A stretch of 64,000 nt of DNA from CAJJDF01 sp965657945 (lineage in GTDB: Bacteria; Bacteroidota; Bacteroidia; Flavobacteriales_D; CAJJDF01). Positions 1-7,924 of the stretch are shown in pieces. The stretch's first letter is position 1. Every line of letters begins with the position of its first letter. The position numbers and the translations under genes are program-made. The notes under the pieces were generated by a model. The model did not search any database. It was not told where the DNA came from and worked only from the letters and a program-made list of their open reading frames with translations. The stretch spans positions 1-64,000 of the forward strand of contig CBFHPW010000006.1 in the NCBI GenBank assembly GCA_965657945.1, given 5' to 3'.

Positions 1-81
1 GCACAGAGACAAATCTATTGTTATCGGGCGCGAATTGCTACCCTCTATTACGATTGTGTGTGAAATAGATTGAGTTAACAT
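1..81 (-). CDS. N-terminal fragment of a protein, possibly an alpha/beta hydrolase; cut by the window edge
   Basis: An ATG at 81-79 on the minus strand opens a frame that stays open for 27 codons to the window edge. The peptide contains IVIEGSNSRPITIDLSL. This resembles the N-terminus of a Bacteroidota alpha/beta hydrolase family in which a G-x-x-x-RPI-x-x-D strand precedes the HGF oxyanion motif. No catalytic residue lies inside the window, so the family is an inference. A competing plus-strand frame (2-73, ending in TGA) is also open but has no start in the window. Confidence 0.4.
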   Translation of the reverse strand, partial: MLTQSISHTIVIEGSNSRPITIDLSLC

Positions 82-724
82 AGGAATTCAGTTTTACATA
101 AAAATACAAAAAAAAGAAATGAATGTCCTAGTTAACGATGACGACCTTAGTTTTAAACTTTGGAGCGATTAAGGAAGTTTGCATCATTGAAAATCGTTGG
201 TTGACCATTTGCAAAAAAAATCTCATAAAGAGATTCAAGAAAAGGCTTGATAAAATACACAGATACTTCTGGAAGTTATATAAAGTGAAATAATTTCACC
301 TTAATTGTGAATCGCTCTGGAGTAATTGCCATCGCAGTTTGGATATTATACAGCAAACATGGTCTTTACAGATAGAGAGAAAAAACTTTTATCCTCCTTT
401 AACTAATAGATTGGCTGTGTAATCAAATATTAACATAAATTATCGTACTAATCAGAATCTCATATTCCCATATTATGGACTACGAAGCGATGCGATTCAT
501 TAGGTCAACTTTAGGCTAGAATCGCTTTAGCTCTAGTCGACCTCAATGAGCCCTCTTGTTACAAAATAGACGTGACAAAACATGTTTTGAATTAGAAATT
601 AAAACTATTCAAGACTCAATTGGAATTGTAAACTATCTAAAAATTAGAATCATCCTTAAACTAACAATTCAAACTCTATATTCTTGCTAGATTTACTTAT
701 CTTTGAGCGAAATTAAATTGAAGT
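82..724. other. Gene-free stretch of about 640 bp
   Basis: No open frame of useful length is present on either strand and stop codons are frequent in all frames. A short frame from the ATG at 119 (peptide start MNVLVNDDD) stops after 17 codons. A nearby phase reads EVCII, so a decayed gene is possible, but similarity is too weak to name one. The only functional signal I can support is the promoter element just before the gene at 725. Confidence 0.6.
698..705 (+). promoter_or_regulatory. Bacteroidota-type -7 element before the isomerase gene
   Basis: TATCTTTG matches the Bacteroidota -7 consensus TAnnTTTG exactly and lies 19 bp before the ATG at 725. I see no clear TTTG element at the -33 position. 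Confidence 0.6.
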
Positions 725-1324
725 ATGAAAGATGAAATCCAGGAAATTATTAACAGTGAAGTACAAGCGCTTCAGAATTTGGTGGTAAATGAAAACTTTG
801 AACAAGCTGTTACACTAATCGAAGAGCAAGTTCACCAAAAAGGCGGAAAAGTGGTGATAAGTGGAATGGGAAAAGCAGGCCAAATTGGTGTAAATATTGC
901 CACAACTCTTGCGTCTACTGGTACCCCAGCAGTATTTCTGCATCCCAGCGAATCTCAGCATGGAGATTTAGGAATTGTTCAAAAAAATGACATCTTGTTC
1001 TTGATCTCTAATTCTGGAAAAACAAGAGAAATTGTTGAGCTTGAAACCTTGGTAAAAAGATTATTTCCGGAGATTAAAATCATTGGGCTAACGGGCAACC
1101 TAGAAGGTGATTTAGCACAATTCAGTGATGTTTCACTATTCACAGGTGCTCCAAAAGAAGTGTGTCCGCTGGGACTTGCGCCTACCACTTCTACTACTGC
1201 AATGACTGTAATTGGCGATATAATTATTGTGCTCTTGATGAAGAAAATTGGTTTTACAACAGAACAATATGCGCTTAGGCATCATAGTGGATATTTGGGA
1301 AGTAAAGCGAGAGGAGAAGAATAA
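725..1324 (+). CDS. kdsD: Single-domain (CBS-less) arabinose-5-phosphate isomerase, KpsF/GutQ/KdsD family
   Basis: This SIS-domain sugar-phosphate isomerase probably converts ribulose 5-phosphate to arabinose 5-phosphate, the first step toward Kdo for lipopolysaccharide. Family motifs are visible: SGMGKAG (46-52), HPSESQHGDLG (73-83), SNSGKTRE (95-102), LAPTTSTTAM (151-160) and HHSGYLG (186-192). The protein has 199 residues. The E. coli type has about 328 because it carries two C-terminal CBS domains, which are absent here. CBS-less isomerases of this kind are known from Bacteroides fragilis, so this is a natural variant and not a truncation. The kdsA gene follows 130 bp downstream on the same strand, which supports the Kdo role over gluconeogenic or other SIS functions. 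Confidence 0.85.
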   Translation: MKDEIQEIINSEVQALQNLVVNENFEQAVTLIEEQVHQKGGKVVISGMGKAGQIGVNIATTLASTGTPAVFLHPSESQHGDLGIVQKNDILFLISNSGKTREIVELETLVKRLFPEIKIIGLTGNLEGDLAQFSDVSLFTGAPKEVCPLGLAPTTSTTAMTVIGDIIIVLLMKKIGFTTEQYALRHHSGYLGSKARGEE

Positions 1325-1332
1325 AATTAAAA

Positions 1333-1442
1333 CTGAACCCTGAGGTATTTTTCGATAGAAAAATTGTCTCGAAGGGTTATTTAGAAGAAACAAAACCACC
1401 CTTCGAGATATTTTGAGTAAACTCAAAACCCTCTGGGTTCAG
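1333..1442. repeat. Nested inverted repeat with cloverleaf-like folding potential
   Basis: An outer 13-bp inverted repeat (1333-1345 with 1430-1442, one mismatch) encloses three internal hairpins. They are 1348-1363 (6-bp stem, GATA loop), 1367-1377 with 1398-1408 (perfect 11-bp stem, 20-nt loop) and 1411-1428 (perfect 8-bp stem, 2-nt loop). It fills the gap between the isomerase gene and kdsA and has no terminal U-tract, so it is not an ordinary terminator. It looks like a REP/MITE-type intergenic repeat or a structured RNA. I found no second copy in this window. Confidence 0.75.
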
Positions 1443-1453
1443 AATAAAAAACA

Positions 1454-2233
1454 ATGAAAAAATTTACGCTAATAGCTGGACCTTGTGCCATTGAAGACGA
1501 TATCATTCCTTTTAAAATTGGAAAAGAAGTAAAACGAATTTGCGAAAAACTAGATATCGATTTTATTTTTAAGGGAAGTTATCGAAAAGCCAACCGTTCC
1601 AAACTTGATAGTTTTACGGGAATTGGAGACGATGTAGCTTTGAATATTTTGAAACAAATAGGAAAAGATTTAAGAGTGCCCACGATTACAGACGTGCACG
1701 AAAGTCATGAGGTAAAACATGTGGCAAAATTTGTAGATCATTTACAAATTCCAGCTTTTCTTTGTAGGCAAACAGAATTATTGCTTGCAGCAGGAAATTC
1801 TGGATGTGGAGTAAACATTAAAAAAGGACAGTTTTTGTCGCCAGAGGCAATGGTATTTCCTTTAGAAAAAGTGCTTTCTACGGGAAATAAAAATGTTTGG
1901 CTATGCGAAAGAGGAACTACCTTTGGTTACTCGGATTTAATTGTAGATGCTACTGCAATTCATAGAATGAAAAAGTTAGGAGCCCCTGTAATTATGGATT
2001 GTACTCATTCGGTTCAAAAACCCAATAAAACAGAGGGAGTTACTGGTGGAGACCCAAGTTTAATTGAATCCATTGCTTTGTCAGCTATTGCTACTGGTGC
2101 AGATGGTTTCTTTATGGAAGTTCACCCAAATCCAAGTGAAGCAAAAAGTGATCCACATACCATGCTACAGTTGGATAAATTAGAAGCAATTTTGACTAAA
2201 TGCATGGCTGTGAGAGAGGCTTTGAACAAATAA
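1454..2233 (+). CDS. kdsA: 3-deoxy-8-phosphooctulonate synthase (KdsA), metal-dependent class
   Basis: KdsA condenses phosphoenolpyruvate with arabinose 5-phosphate to Kdo 8-phosphate in the cytoplasm. The TIM-barrel motifs are present: AGPCAIE (8-14), KGSYRKANRSK (40-50), CERGTTFGYSD (151-161) and DCTHSVQKP (182-190). The four metal ligands of the metal-dependent class are all present as C11, H185, E222 and D233; the metal-independent E. coli enzyme has Asn in place of the Cys. At 259 residues it is slightly shorter than the usual 270-285. It acts on the product of the isomerase encoded just upstream. Confidence 0.95.
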   Translation: MKKFTLIAGPCAIEDDIIPFKIGKEVKRICEKLDIDFIFKGSYRKANRSKLDSFTGIGDDVALNILKQIGKDLRVPTITDVHESHEVKHVAKFVDHLQIPAFLCRQTELLLAAGNSGCGVNIKKGQFLSPEAMVFPLEKVLSTGNKNVWLCERGTTFGYSDLIVDATAIHRMKKLGAPVIMDCTHSVQKPNKTEGVTGGDPSLIESIALSAIATGADGFFMEVHPNPSEAKSDPHTMLQLDKLEAILTKCMAVREALNK

Positions 2234-2239
2234 AAAAAA

Positions 2240-3163
2240 CTACAATTTCCTCATCAAATACTCGTAAAGCTTCACCATTTCCAAAATGTCTAGTTTATTG
2301 ACTTTTTCGGTTGGCGAATGAACGTTGTGTTCCGCTGCGCCAATAAAGCACCAATCAAATGGATAAGGAGATTTTTGAAGTGCATTTCCGTCACTTCCAC
2401 CTGCATTTTCTACCTCTAATTGGTAATTAACACCACTTTCTTGTGCCAAGTCTATTATTTTCTTGACGTAGCTTCTTCTTGGGATTCCCGAATCTCTCAT
2501 GGAAATAGCAACTCCTCCTCCATCTACAACTCCCTCTGTGATCCATGTAATATCTGAAATTAACGCTTGTTTCACGCCCCAATTTCCAAACATGTATTTG
2601 GCTAAATACCCTACTGAGCCTCCTCCATGCTCTTCCCAACAAGAAAAACAAATCACTCCATTTTCCAAGGTTTCTGATACTTGTAAGGCATTCCACACTC
2701 CCAATCTGTTATCCATATAGCACGATTGCACGTGAGAATCAGTTTCAATAAATTCTCTTTTGAATACTAAATCTGTCCCTCTATCAATTTCTCTGTCGAA
2801 CACATATTCGTAGTGTTCTCTTCCATTCTCGTCTTCAATCACAATTAATTCACATTCTATATCACCTTTTGAGTCCCGCCCCACTAAAACTGTACCTTCA
2901 ATTGTTCTGGGTCCACCAATTTTCACAATTTCTTTGTTGTACTTAACGGTAAATCCGATGGAATCTATATGGGCAAAAATAGCTGTTGTTGGTTTCCCAA
3001 ATTTTAGCATAATACAATCCTGAAATCCATCTCCAGAGAAAATCTCTGGCTGAACTTTCCATGATGATTTATTTTTTTCTATGTAGTTCAGCAAAAAATT
3101 AGTCATTTTAATTTCATTCCCTGATGGGGCATGAATTCCGCACAGTTCTTTTAATAATTCCAT
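2240..3163 (-). CDS. M42-family metallo-aminopeptidase
   Basis: Members of peptidase family M42 (glutamyl aminopeptidase/TET type) are dizinc aminopeptidases forming large cytoplasmic oligomers. The expected ligands can be placed: H65 in AHID, D151 in MDNRLG, the catalytic/bridging pair E177-E178 in CWEEHG, D204 in SDIT and H282 in NVHSPTE. At 307 residues it is shorter than typical members (about 340-360). The start codon directly follows the stop of the acetyltransferase gene (TAAATG), so the two are probably cotranscribed. The exact substrate cannot be read from the sequence. Confidence 0.8.
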   Translation of the reverse strand: MELLKELCGIHAPSGNEIKMTNFLLNYIEKNKSSWKVQPEIFSGDGFQDCIMLKFGKPTTAIFAHIDSIGFTVKYNKEIVKIGGPRTIEGTVLVGRDSKGDIECELIVIEDENGREHYEYVFDREIDRGTDLVFKREFIETDSHVQSCYMDNRLGVWNALQVSETLENGVICFSCWEEHGGGSVGYLAKYMFGNWGVKQALISDITWITEGVVDGGGVAISMRDSGIPRRSYVKKIIDLAQESGVNYQLEVENAGGSDGNALQKSPYPFDWCFIGAAEHNVHSPTEKVNKLDILEMVKLYEYLMRKL

Positions 3164-3688
3164 TTAGTCCTCTTTATTAATCAATTGATAAAACAATTCT
3201 GTTTCCCATTTTCCTTCTATTCTTACCCAGTCTTTTTTGGCTCCAGTTTTTTCAAATCCATTTTTCTCAAATAGTTTGACGCTGTGTTCATTAGATTCAA
3301 ATATGTGACAAAAAAGTTGATGTAGATTCAACCTATTAAAACCGTATTTTATCATCAATTTCACCGCTTCGTCTGCATAGCCTTTGTTTCTTTCAGAAAT
3401 GTCATCAATCAAAACTCCTACTCCAGCTTTTCGGTTAAGGGGATCATATTCAAACAGATCTATCGTTCCAATAGGTTTGTCATTCTCTTTCAAACAGATA
3501 ATGAAACGCAATTGTTTGGTTTCAAAAATATCTTGAGCCGAGTTTACATATTGTAAAATTAAATGCTCCGAAAAAGGAACTAACGTGTTACTCACAGCCC
3601 AGTTTTCGGGGTTATTTTCCCATTGAAGCAATAATGCCGCATCACAAGGTTCGATGGTTCTTAGGTAGATTTTTTGTCCAATTAGCAT
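3164..3688 (-). CDS. GNAT-family N-acetyltransferase (RimJ/RimL-like)
   Basis: This 174-residue protein has the GNAT fold of the RimJ/RimL type, which transfers acetyl from acetyl-CoA to amines of proteins or small molecules. Visible features are the opening LRTIEPCDAALLLQWENN, the central strand GVGVLID, the acetyl-CoA pyrophosphate loop ERNKGYADEA and the late motif SVKLFEKNGFEKTG. The acceptor is unknown. It directly precedes the M42 aminopeptidase gene with no gap. The probable mobile cassette at 3719-4184 ends about 30 bp upstream of its start. Confidence 0.8.
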   Translation of the reverse strand: MLIGQKIYLRTIEPCDAALLLQWENNPENWAVSNTLVPFSEHLILQYVNSAQDIFETKQLRFIICLKENDKPIGTIDLFEYDPLNRKAGVGVLIDDISERNKGYADEAVKLMIKYGFNRLNLHQLFCHIFESNEHSVKLFEKNGFEKTGAKKDWVRIEGKWETELFYQLINKED

Positions 3689-3718
3689 GGTTGGATTCTC
3701 GTTTTAAATTGGTAGCAA

Positions 3719-4184
3719 GTTACTAGTTTCTGGTTCTGCTGGCTCGTTAAAAATTGTTACATCCAACTTTTTTCTACATATTGGATAAACTTATTTATTT
3801 GTTTTCCCAAAACTTCATATTTTTCTTTAAGCTCTAAAAGAGGATTTTCTTTTCTATGAATTTCATTTATGTAATCTAATTGATCATTTACTTCGTCACA
3901 AGAGCTTTGCGAATAAATTAAAAATCTAATAAAATCATTTTTATATTTCTTCCTTCCATAACCTTCTACAATATTATAAGAAACACTTTTACTTGACCTT
4001 CTTATCTGAGATCCAATTTCATATAATTCATATTTTGGGAGCTTCAAACTCAATTTATAAACTTCTATAGCCAATTTATGAGCACTTTTGTAAATCTCTA
4101 ATTCTCGATAACTTTTCATTTTCAAATATAATGAGATTTAATTTAAAAGGAGTTAACAAAACCTGTATCCAGCTACTAGTAACC
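3719..4184. mobile_element. Probable small mobile cassette: four-helix-bundle gene between terminal inverted repeats
   Basis: The arms at 3719-3750 and 4153-4183 are imperfect inverted copies. Read inward, both start GTTACTAGT, then xx-CTGG, and both end in GTTAA after 31-32 nt. Between them lies only the four-helix-bundle gene. No transposase is present, so if this unit moves it must be mobilised in trans. No target-site duplication was identified with confidence. Confidence 0.55.
3757..4119 (-). CDS. Four-helix-bundle protein (23S rRNA intervening-sequence/S23 family)
   Basis: This protein belongs to the small helical family encoded in 23S rRNA intervening sequences and frequently scattered in Bacteroidota genomes. 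The molecular role is unknown. Typical motifs are MKSYRELEIYKSAHKLAIEVY, shown here in part as ELEIYKSAHKLA near the N-terminus, then IRRSSKSVSYNIVEGYGR and FLIYSQSSCDEV. I use the ATG at 4119 (120 residues); the longer frame would need a TTG at 4125. The gene lies inside inverted repeats and is AT-rich compared with its neighbours, consistent with mobility. Confidence 0.85.
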   Translation of the reverse strand: MKSYRELEIYKSAHKLAIEVYKLSLKLPKYELYEIGSQIRRSSKSVSYNIVEGYGRKKYKNDFIRFLIYSQSSCDEVNDQLDYINEIHRKENPLLELKEKYEVLGKQINKFIQYVEKSWM

Positions 4185-4189
4185 AATAA

Positions 4190-6001
4190 TTAACGGTACT
4201 GTATCTCACTTAAATTCTTGTACACACCGTTCTCTAATAAAACCAAGTCTTCATGTTTTCCCGATTCTACAATATTTCCATTTTCTAGCACAATAATTAT
4301 ATCTGAGTTTTTAATAGTTGATAGCCTGTGGGCTATTACTAATGAAGTTCTTCCTTTCATGAGTCTATCTAGTGCCTCTTGAACTAGCATCTCCGATTCA
4401 GAATCAAGTGAACTAGTAGCTTCATCCAAAATTAAAATAGAAGGGTTTTTGAGAATTGCCCTGGCAATGGCAACTCTTTGTTTCTGCCCGCCAGATAGTT
4501 GAATCCCTCTATCTCCAACAAACGTCTCATACCCATCAGGAAAACTCAGAATAAACTCATGTGCATTTGCACCTTTTGCTGCTTCTATAATTTCCTCGTC
4601 AGTTGCTTCCAAATCTCCGTAGGCAATATTTTCTTTGATGGTTCCTCCAAACAGAATTACTTCTTGTGGCACGATCGACATTTCATTACGCAATTCGCTC
4701 AAGTCGTATTGATTAGCAGGTTTTCCATCAAATAAAATCTCTCCCGAATTGGGTTGGTAAAATTGCAACAACAAGGCCGAAAGCGTGGACTTACCAGAAC
4801 CTGAAGAACCGACTAAAGCTATTTGTTGACCGGCTTTTATTGTCACAGAAACTCCTTTCAAGACCTCTACATCGGGACGAGTTTCGTATGAAAAATAGAG
4901 GTTATTCATAGTCACATCCCCTTTTAAGTTTAATGGATTATCAATTTTAGTCAAGGCCAAATTTTCGATATCTCCATCCAAAATAGCCATCAACTTTTCG
5001 GTAGATCCAATAGATTTTTGAACACTTGAAAACAACTCGGGCAAACTACTAATTGCACCACCCACAAAAATGGTGTAGAGAATAAAACTAATGAAATTCT
5101 TGTTGCTCATTTCCCCAGTATCTACCATCAATTTTCCTTGATAAATGACAAATACAATGGAACCAAACATGCAAAAAATAATGAACGTGATAAAAAGTCC
5201 TCGCCAAAAAACAATGCGCATGGTTTTGTCTTTCACTTCTTCTACTTTTTTACCATAGCGAATTATCTCAAAAAACTCATTGGCAAAGGCTTTCACGTTG
5301 GTAATTCCCATCATACTTTCTTCCAACACTGAATTGGATTCAGCCGAAGCATCTTGAGTTTCTTTGGCCACTTTCTTCACAAATCGACCAAAAACTACGG
5401 CCACAATTGCCACCACCGGGACTACTGCCAGCATGATAAAACACAATTTGGGCGACATGATAAACAAAGCTATCAAACTTACCACCACAGTAATTAGTTG
5501 TCTGATAAACGAAGCCAGCACTGTATTTAACGTTTCTCTCAGTTGTTCGATATCGTTAGAAATTCGACTTGTTAACTCCCCTACTTTGTTTTTATTAAAA
5601 AAATGGAGCGGTGAAGCGATAAGCACTGAAAAAGCGGCAACACGTAAATCCTTGAGGGCGTTAGCAGTAAAGTATCCAAACAAATAGACTCTGAAAAAAG
5701 AAAAAATAGCTTGAGCCCCAAACACTAAAATCATCACAGTAATTAAAGTAGAAGTTACATTTAAATCAATCCATTGGGTAGGTTCAGGCAAAGAATAGGT
5801 AATAGAAGGAATTCCATTAGTTGAATCTTTTCCAATCAATTGTCCCATCAAATAAGGAAATAACATAGCTGTTGCGCTGGAAAGGAACAAAAATATCATT
5901 CCCAAAATAAAGGCTAATTTATACGGTTTTATGAATCGAAAAAATGTGGAAGCTTTTTTGATGGTTTGTTTATCTAATTTTATTCTTTCAGCTCTTGCCA
6001 T
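4190..6001 (-). CDS. MsbA-like ABC exporter (fused membrane and ATPase domains)
   Basis: This is a half-transporter that dimerises in the inner membrane and probably exports a lipid, lipid-linked sugar or drug. The membrane domain occupies about residues 25-330 with six helices. The ATPase domain follows: Walker A GSSGSGKST (398-406), Q-loop Q446, signature LSGGQ (502-506), Walker B SILILDEA (521-528) and H-loop H558. The length of 603 residues fits MsbA/LmrA-type exporters. Its 5' end overlaps the stop of the GT39-like gene by 14 bp, so the glycosyltransferase and exporter are translationally linked. This favours an envelope glycan or lipid substrate, but that is inference. Confidence 0.9.
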   Translation of the reverse strand: MARAERIKLDKQTIKKASTFFRFIKPYKLAFILGMIFLFLSSATAMLFPYLMGQLIGKDSTNGIPSITYSLPEPTQWIDLNVTSTLITVMILVFGAQAIFSFFRVYLFGYFTANALKDLRVAAFSVLIASPLHFFNKNKVGELTSRISNDIEQLRETLNTVLASFIRQLITVVVSLIALFIMSPKLCFIMLAVVPVVAIVAVVFGRFVKKVAKETQDASAESNSVLEESMMGITNVKAFANEFFEIIRYGKKVEEVKDKTMRIVFWRGLFITFIIFCMFGSIVFVIYQGKLMVDTGEMSNKNFISFILYTIFVGGAISSLPELFSSVQKSIGSTEKLMAILDGDIENLALTKIDNPLNLKGDVTMNNLYFSYETRPDVEVLKGVSVTIKAGQQIALVGSSGSGKSTLSALLLQFYQPNSGEILFDGKPANQYDLSELRNEMSIVPQEVILFGGTIKENIAYGDLEATDEEIIEAAKGANAHEFILSFPDGYETFVGDRGIQLSGGQKQRVAIARAILKNPSILILDEATSSLDSESEMLVQEALDRLMKGRTSLVIAHRLSTIKNSDIIIVLENGNIVESGKHEDLVLLENGVYKNLSEIQYR

Positions 6002-7556
6002 TGTTATATTTGAACAAAAGAGTCGATGGGTTACCCACTTCTCTAATTAATGTAAATCTATCTCTGTGTTTGTTGATCACGGGAACTAAAAATCTGCCTG
6101 TTGAGGAGTAACCCAACCTATCTACGATAACATGGGTTATGTTTTTTTCATCAAAAAATTCCAACACCTCTTCAGTAACTGGGTTATCAGGATATCTCAA
6201 AGCTTTTTTACCAGAGTGAACATAAAAAATTTGACCCTTTCTATTAGCCACAACAGCATCAGATGGCAGATTAACCTTTGCATATTCAGCGATTTTAATA
6301 AAATCATTGAGTCCAGGCGGATTGGGTGCGCTAGCCACTTTTTTCAGATCATTGATGGCTGGAGAAAAATTCTTAAAAAACACAAGCGAAATCAAAATAA
6401 AAATTGTGTAAGGAATAAGTTGACTGTTTATTTTTAGTTTCTGCAAAGCAAACACAACAAGCTCAAAAAAGCCGACAAAAATGAGAAATAAAAATAATGG
6501 GACGAGAGGCAAAAAGAATCTTGTCCCATACCAAGAAACCGGCCAAAGAAGCAAAACAGTAAAGGTTCCTGCAATGTATAAAAAGAGCATGATGCCCAAT
6601 TTTTTTTCAATAAAAAATAATCCCAAAAACGCAAAAATAAGTGTTAAAACCCCTGCAACTGGCTGACTCACATCACTTTCTTCGGGTTGATTATAATTCA
6701 CTTTAAGAAATGGAAAAACTCCATTAGGAATTTCCTTAGAGATATACCTATTGACGTTGGTGGCAAAACGTTCTAAAAAATCGCCAAAGTTCGCGGCTCC
6801 CTCAGCTCTGTTGTATGGATTTTTGGCAAGAAGTTGTCCCTGGTATGAACTTTTGAGGCCATAAACGCTATTCCTTATTTGCCAAGGTGCAATTATTAAA
6901 ATACTTAATCCAACTACAACCAAACTCTTTTTCCACTGTTTTTGAGAAATGTAATAAAAGAAAAAGGTGAGAAACATTATAGCTCCTGTAGTTCGGATAT
7001 AGAATGTGAGAGAAACAGTTGTTATCAATAGAAACAAATACAAATATTTACGCCTTCTCTTCTCCTCTTTCTCCATTAAAAAAAATAAAAACAAGGAGGC
7101 AATAGAGAAAAAAGTGAAAGATATTTCACTCATCATAATAGTCGAATATTTCAATAAATTATAATTCAATAGACAAAATATACCAATGAAAACATACACA
7201 AAAGGTCGTTTGATTTTGGTGAAATTATAGTATATCAAACATAAAAGAAGGATAGAACCTAGAAGAAAAACACCGTTCATGGTTTTTATAAAATCAAATG
7301 AATCCGAAAAAACCATCATAACAGATATTAAAAAAGGATAGCCTGGAGGATAATGATTGTGCAGCTGATTCGTTGGAGTATAGCTTGAACGATATCCGTT
7401 ACCTTCGTTCAAAGATTTTCCCAAAATGTAATAATGATAATTATCACCATTAGCGTCTAACTTCGAATCAAAAATAGTATTGTAATTAGAGATAAAAAGT
7501 AAAGTAAGTACTGCGATCCCCGAAATGAGAATGCGTTTGTTGGTATTCCAGGTCAT
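5988..7556 (-). CDS. GT39-like membrane glycosyltransferase (ArnT/PMT superfamily)
   Basis: This is a polytopic inner-membrane protein with a dozen or so hydrophobic segments over its first 390 residues, followed by a soluble periplasmic tail. Enzymes of this GT-C fold transfer sugars from polyprenyl-phosphate donors to lipid A, proteins or other envelope targets. An acidic residue in the first loop (GDNYHY) and the motif HNHYPPGYP are typical of the family. I start at the ATG at 7556 (522 residues), since the longer frame needs a TTG at 7574. The gene overlaps the ABC exporter gene by 14 bp and is probably cotranscribed with it. Donor and acceptor are not predictable. Confidence 0.75.
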   Translation of the reverse strand: MTWNTNKRILISGIAVLTLLFISNYNTIFDSKLDANGDNYHYYILGKSLNEGNGYRSSYTPTNQLHNHYPPGYPFLISVMMVFSDSFDFIKTMNGVFLLGSILLLCLIYYNFTKIKRPFVYVFIGIFCLLNYNLLKYSTIMMSEISFTFFSIASLFLFFLMEKEEKRRRKYLYLFLLITTVSLTFYIRTTGAIMFLTFFFYYISQKQWKKSLVVVGLSILIIAPWQIRNSVYGLKSSYQGQLLAKNPYNRAEGAANFGDFLERFATNVNRYISKEIPNGVFPFLKVNYNQPEESDVSQPVAGVLTLIFAFLGLFFIEKKLGIMLFLYIAGTFTVLLLWPVSWYGTRFFLPLVPLFLFLIFVGFFELVVFALQKLKINSQLIPYTIFILISLVFFKNFSPAINDLKKVASAPNPPGLNDFIKIAEYAKVNLPSDAVVANRKGQIFYVHSGKKALRYPDNPVTEEVLEFFDEKNITHVIVDRLGYSSTGRFLVPVINKHRDRFTLIREVGNPSTLLFKYNNGKS

Positions 7557-7599
7557 AAAATCTAGTTTTTTCAAATTTAAAATAATTTAGTCAAATTTC

Positions 7600-7629
7600 T
7601 TTGTTTAAATAATAAATTATGTATTTTTG
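7600..7629 (+). promoter_or_regulatory. Bacteroidota promoter of rpmH
   Basis: TTTG at 7600-7603, an 18-bp spacer and TATTTTTG at 7622-7629 match the -33 and -7 consensus. The element is 22 bp upstream of the rpmH start. Confidence 0.7.
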
Positions 7630-7651
7630 CAAACCGTAATAACAACAAGAT

Positions 7652-7810
7652 ATGAAAAGAACATACCAACCATCAAGAAGAAAGAGAAGAAACAAGCACG
7701 GTTTCAGAGAAAGAATGTCGTCAGCAAATGGACGTAGAGTTCTTGCTCGTAGAAGAAAGAAAGGAAGAAAGAAGTTATCGGTTTCTTGTGAGGCAAGACC
7801 AAAGAGATAA
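7652..7810 (+). CDS. rpmH: 50S ribosomal protein L34
   Basis: This 52-residue, very basic protein starts MKRTYQPSRRKRRNKHGF and continues RMSSANGRRVLARRRKKGRKKL, which is diagnostic of bL34, a component of the large ribosomal subunit. The C-terminal extension SVSCEARPKR is usual in Bacteroidota. It has its own promoter and a strong terminator. In many bacteria rpmH sits beside dnaA, rnpA and yidC, but here it stands alone before carB. Confidence 0.97.
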   Translation: MKRTYQPSRRKRRNKHGFRERMSSANGRRVLARRRKKGRKKLSVSCEARPKR

Positions 7811-7827
7811 TGTTAATAAATATTAAT

Positions 7828-7856
7828 AAGGACAACAATCGTTGTCCTTTTTTTTT
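7828..7856 (+). terminator. Rho-independent terminator of rpmH
   Basis: A perfect 9-bp stem (7828-7836 with 7841-7849, AATC loop) is followed by a run of nine T. It lies 18 bp after the rpmH stop. Confidence 0.9.
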
Positions 7857-7924
7857 GCCCTATAATCTGTATTTTTACCCGAATTATTCTAAAACAAACT
7901 TAAAAACTTAGAAAACTAGCGCCC

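Noticed and set aside
2..73. Plus-strand frame ending in TGA at 71-73 as the tail of a gene
   Set aside because: It overlaps the better-looking minus-strand N-terminus and has no supporting motif.
119..172. SurE- or response-regulator-like start MNVLVNDDD
   Set aside because: Stops after 17 codons and the match is too short to call a pseudogene.
1136..1426. Minus-strand open frame of 96 codons across the end of the isomerase gene and the palindrome
   Set aside because: It is antisense to a clear gene and its remainder is the inverted repeat; no recognisable protein.
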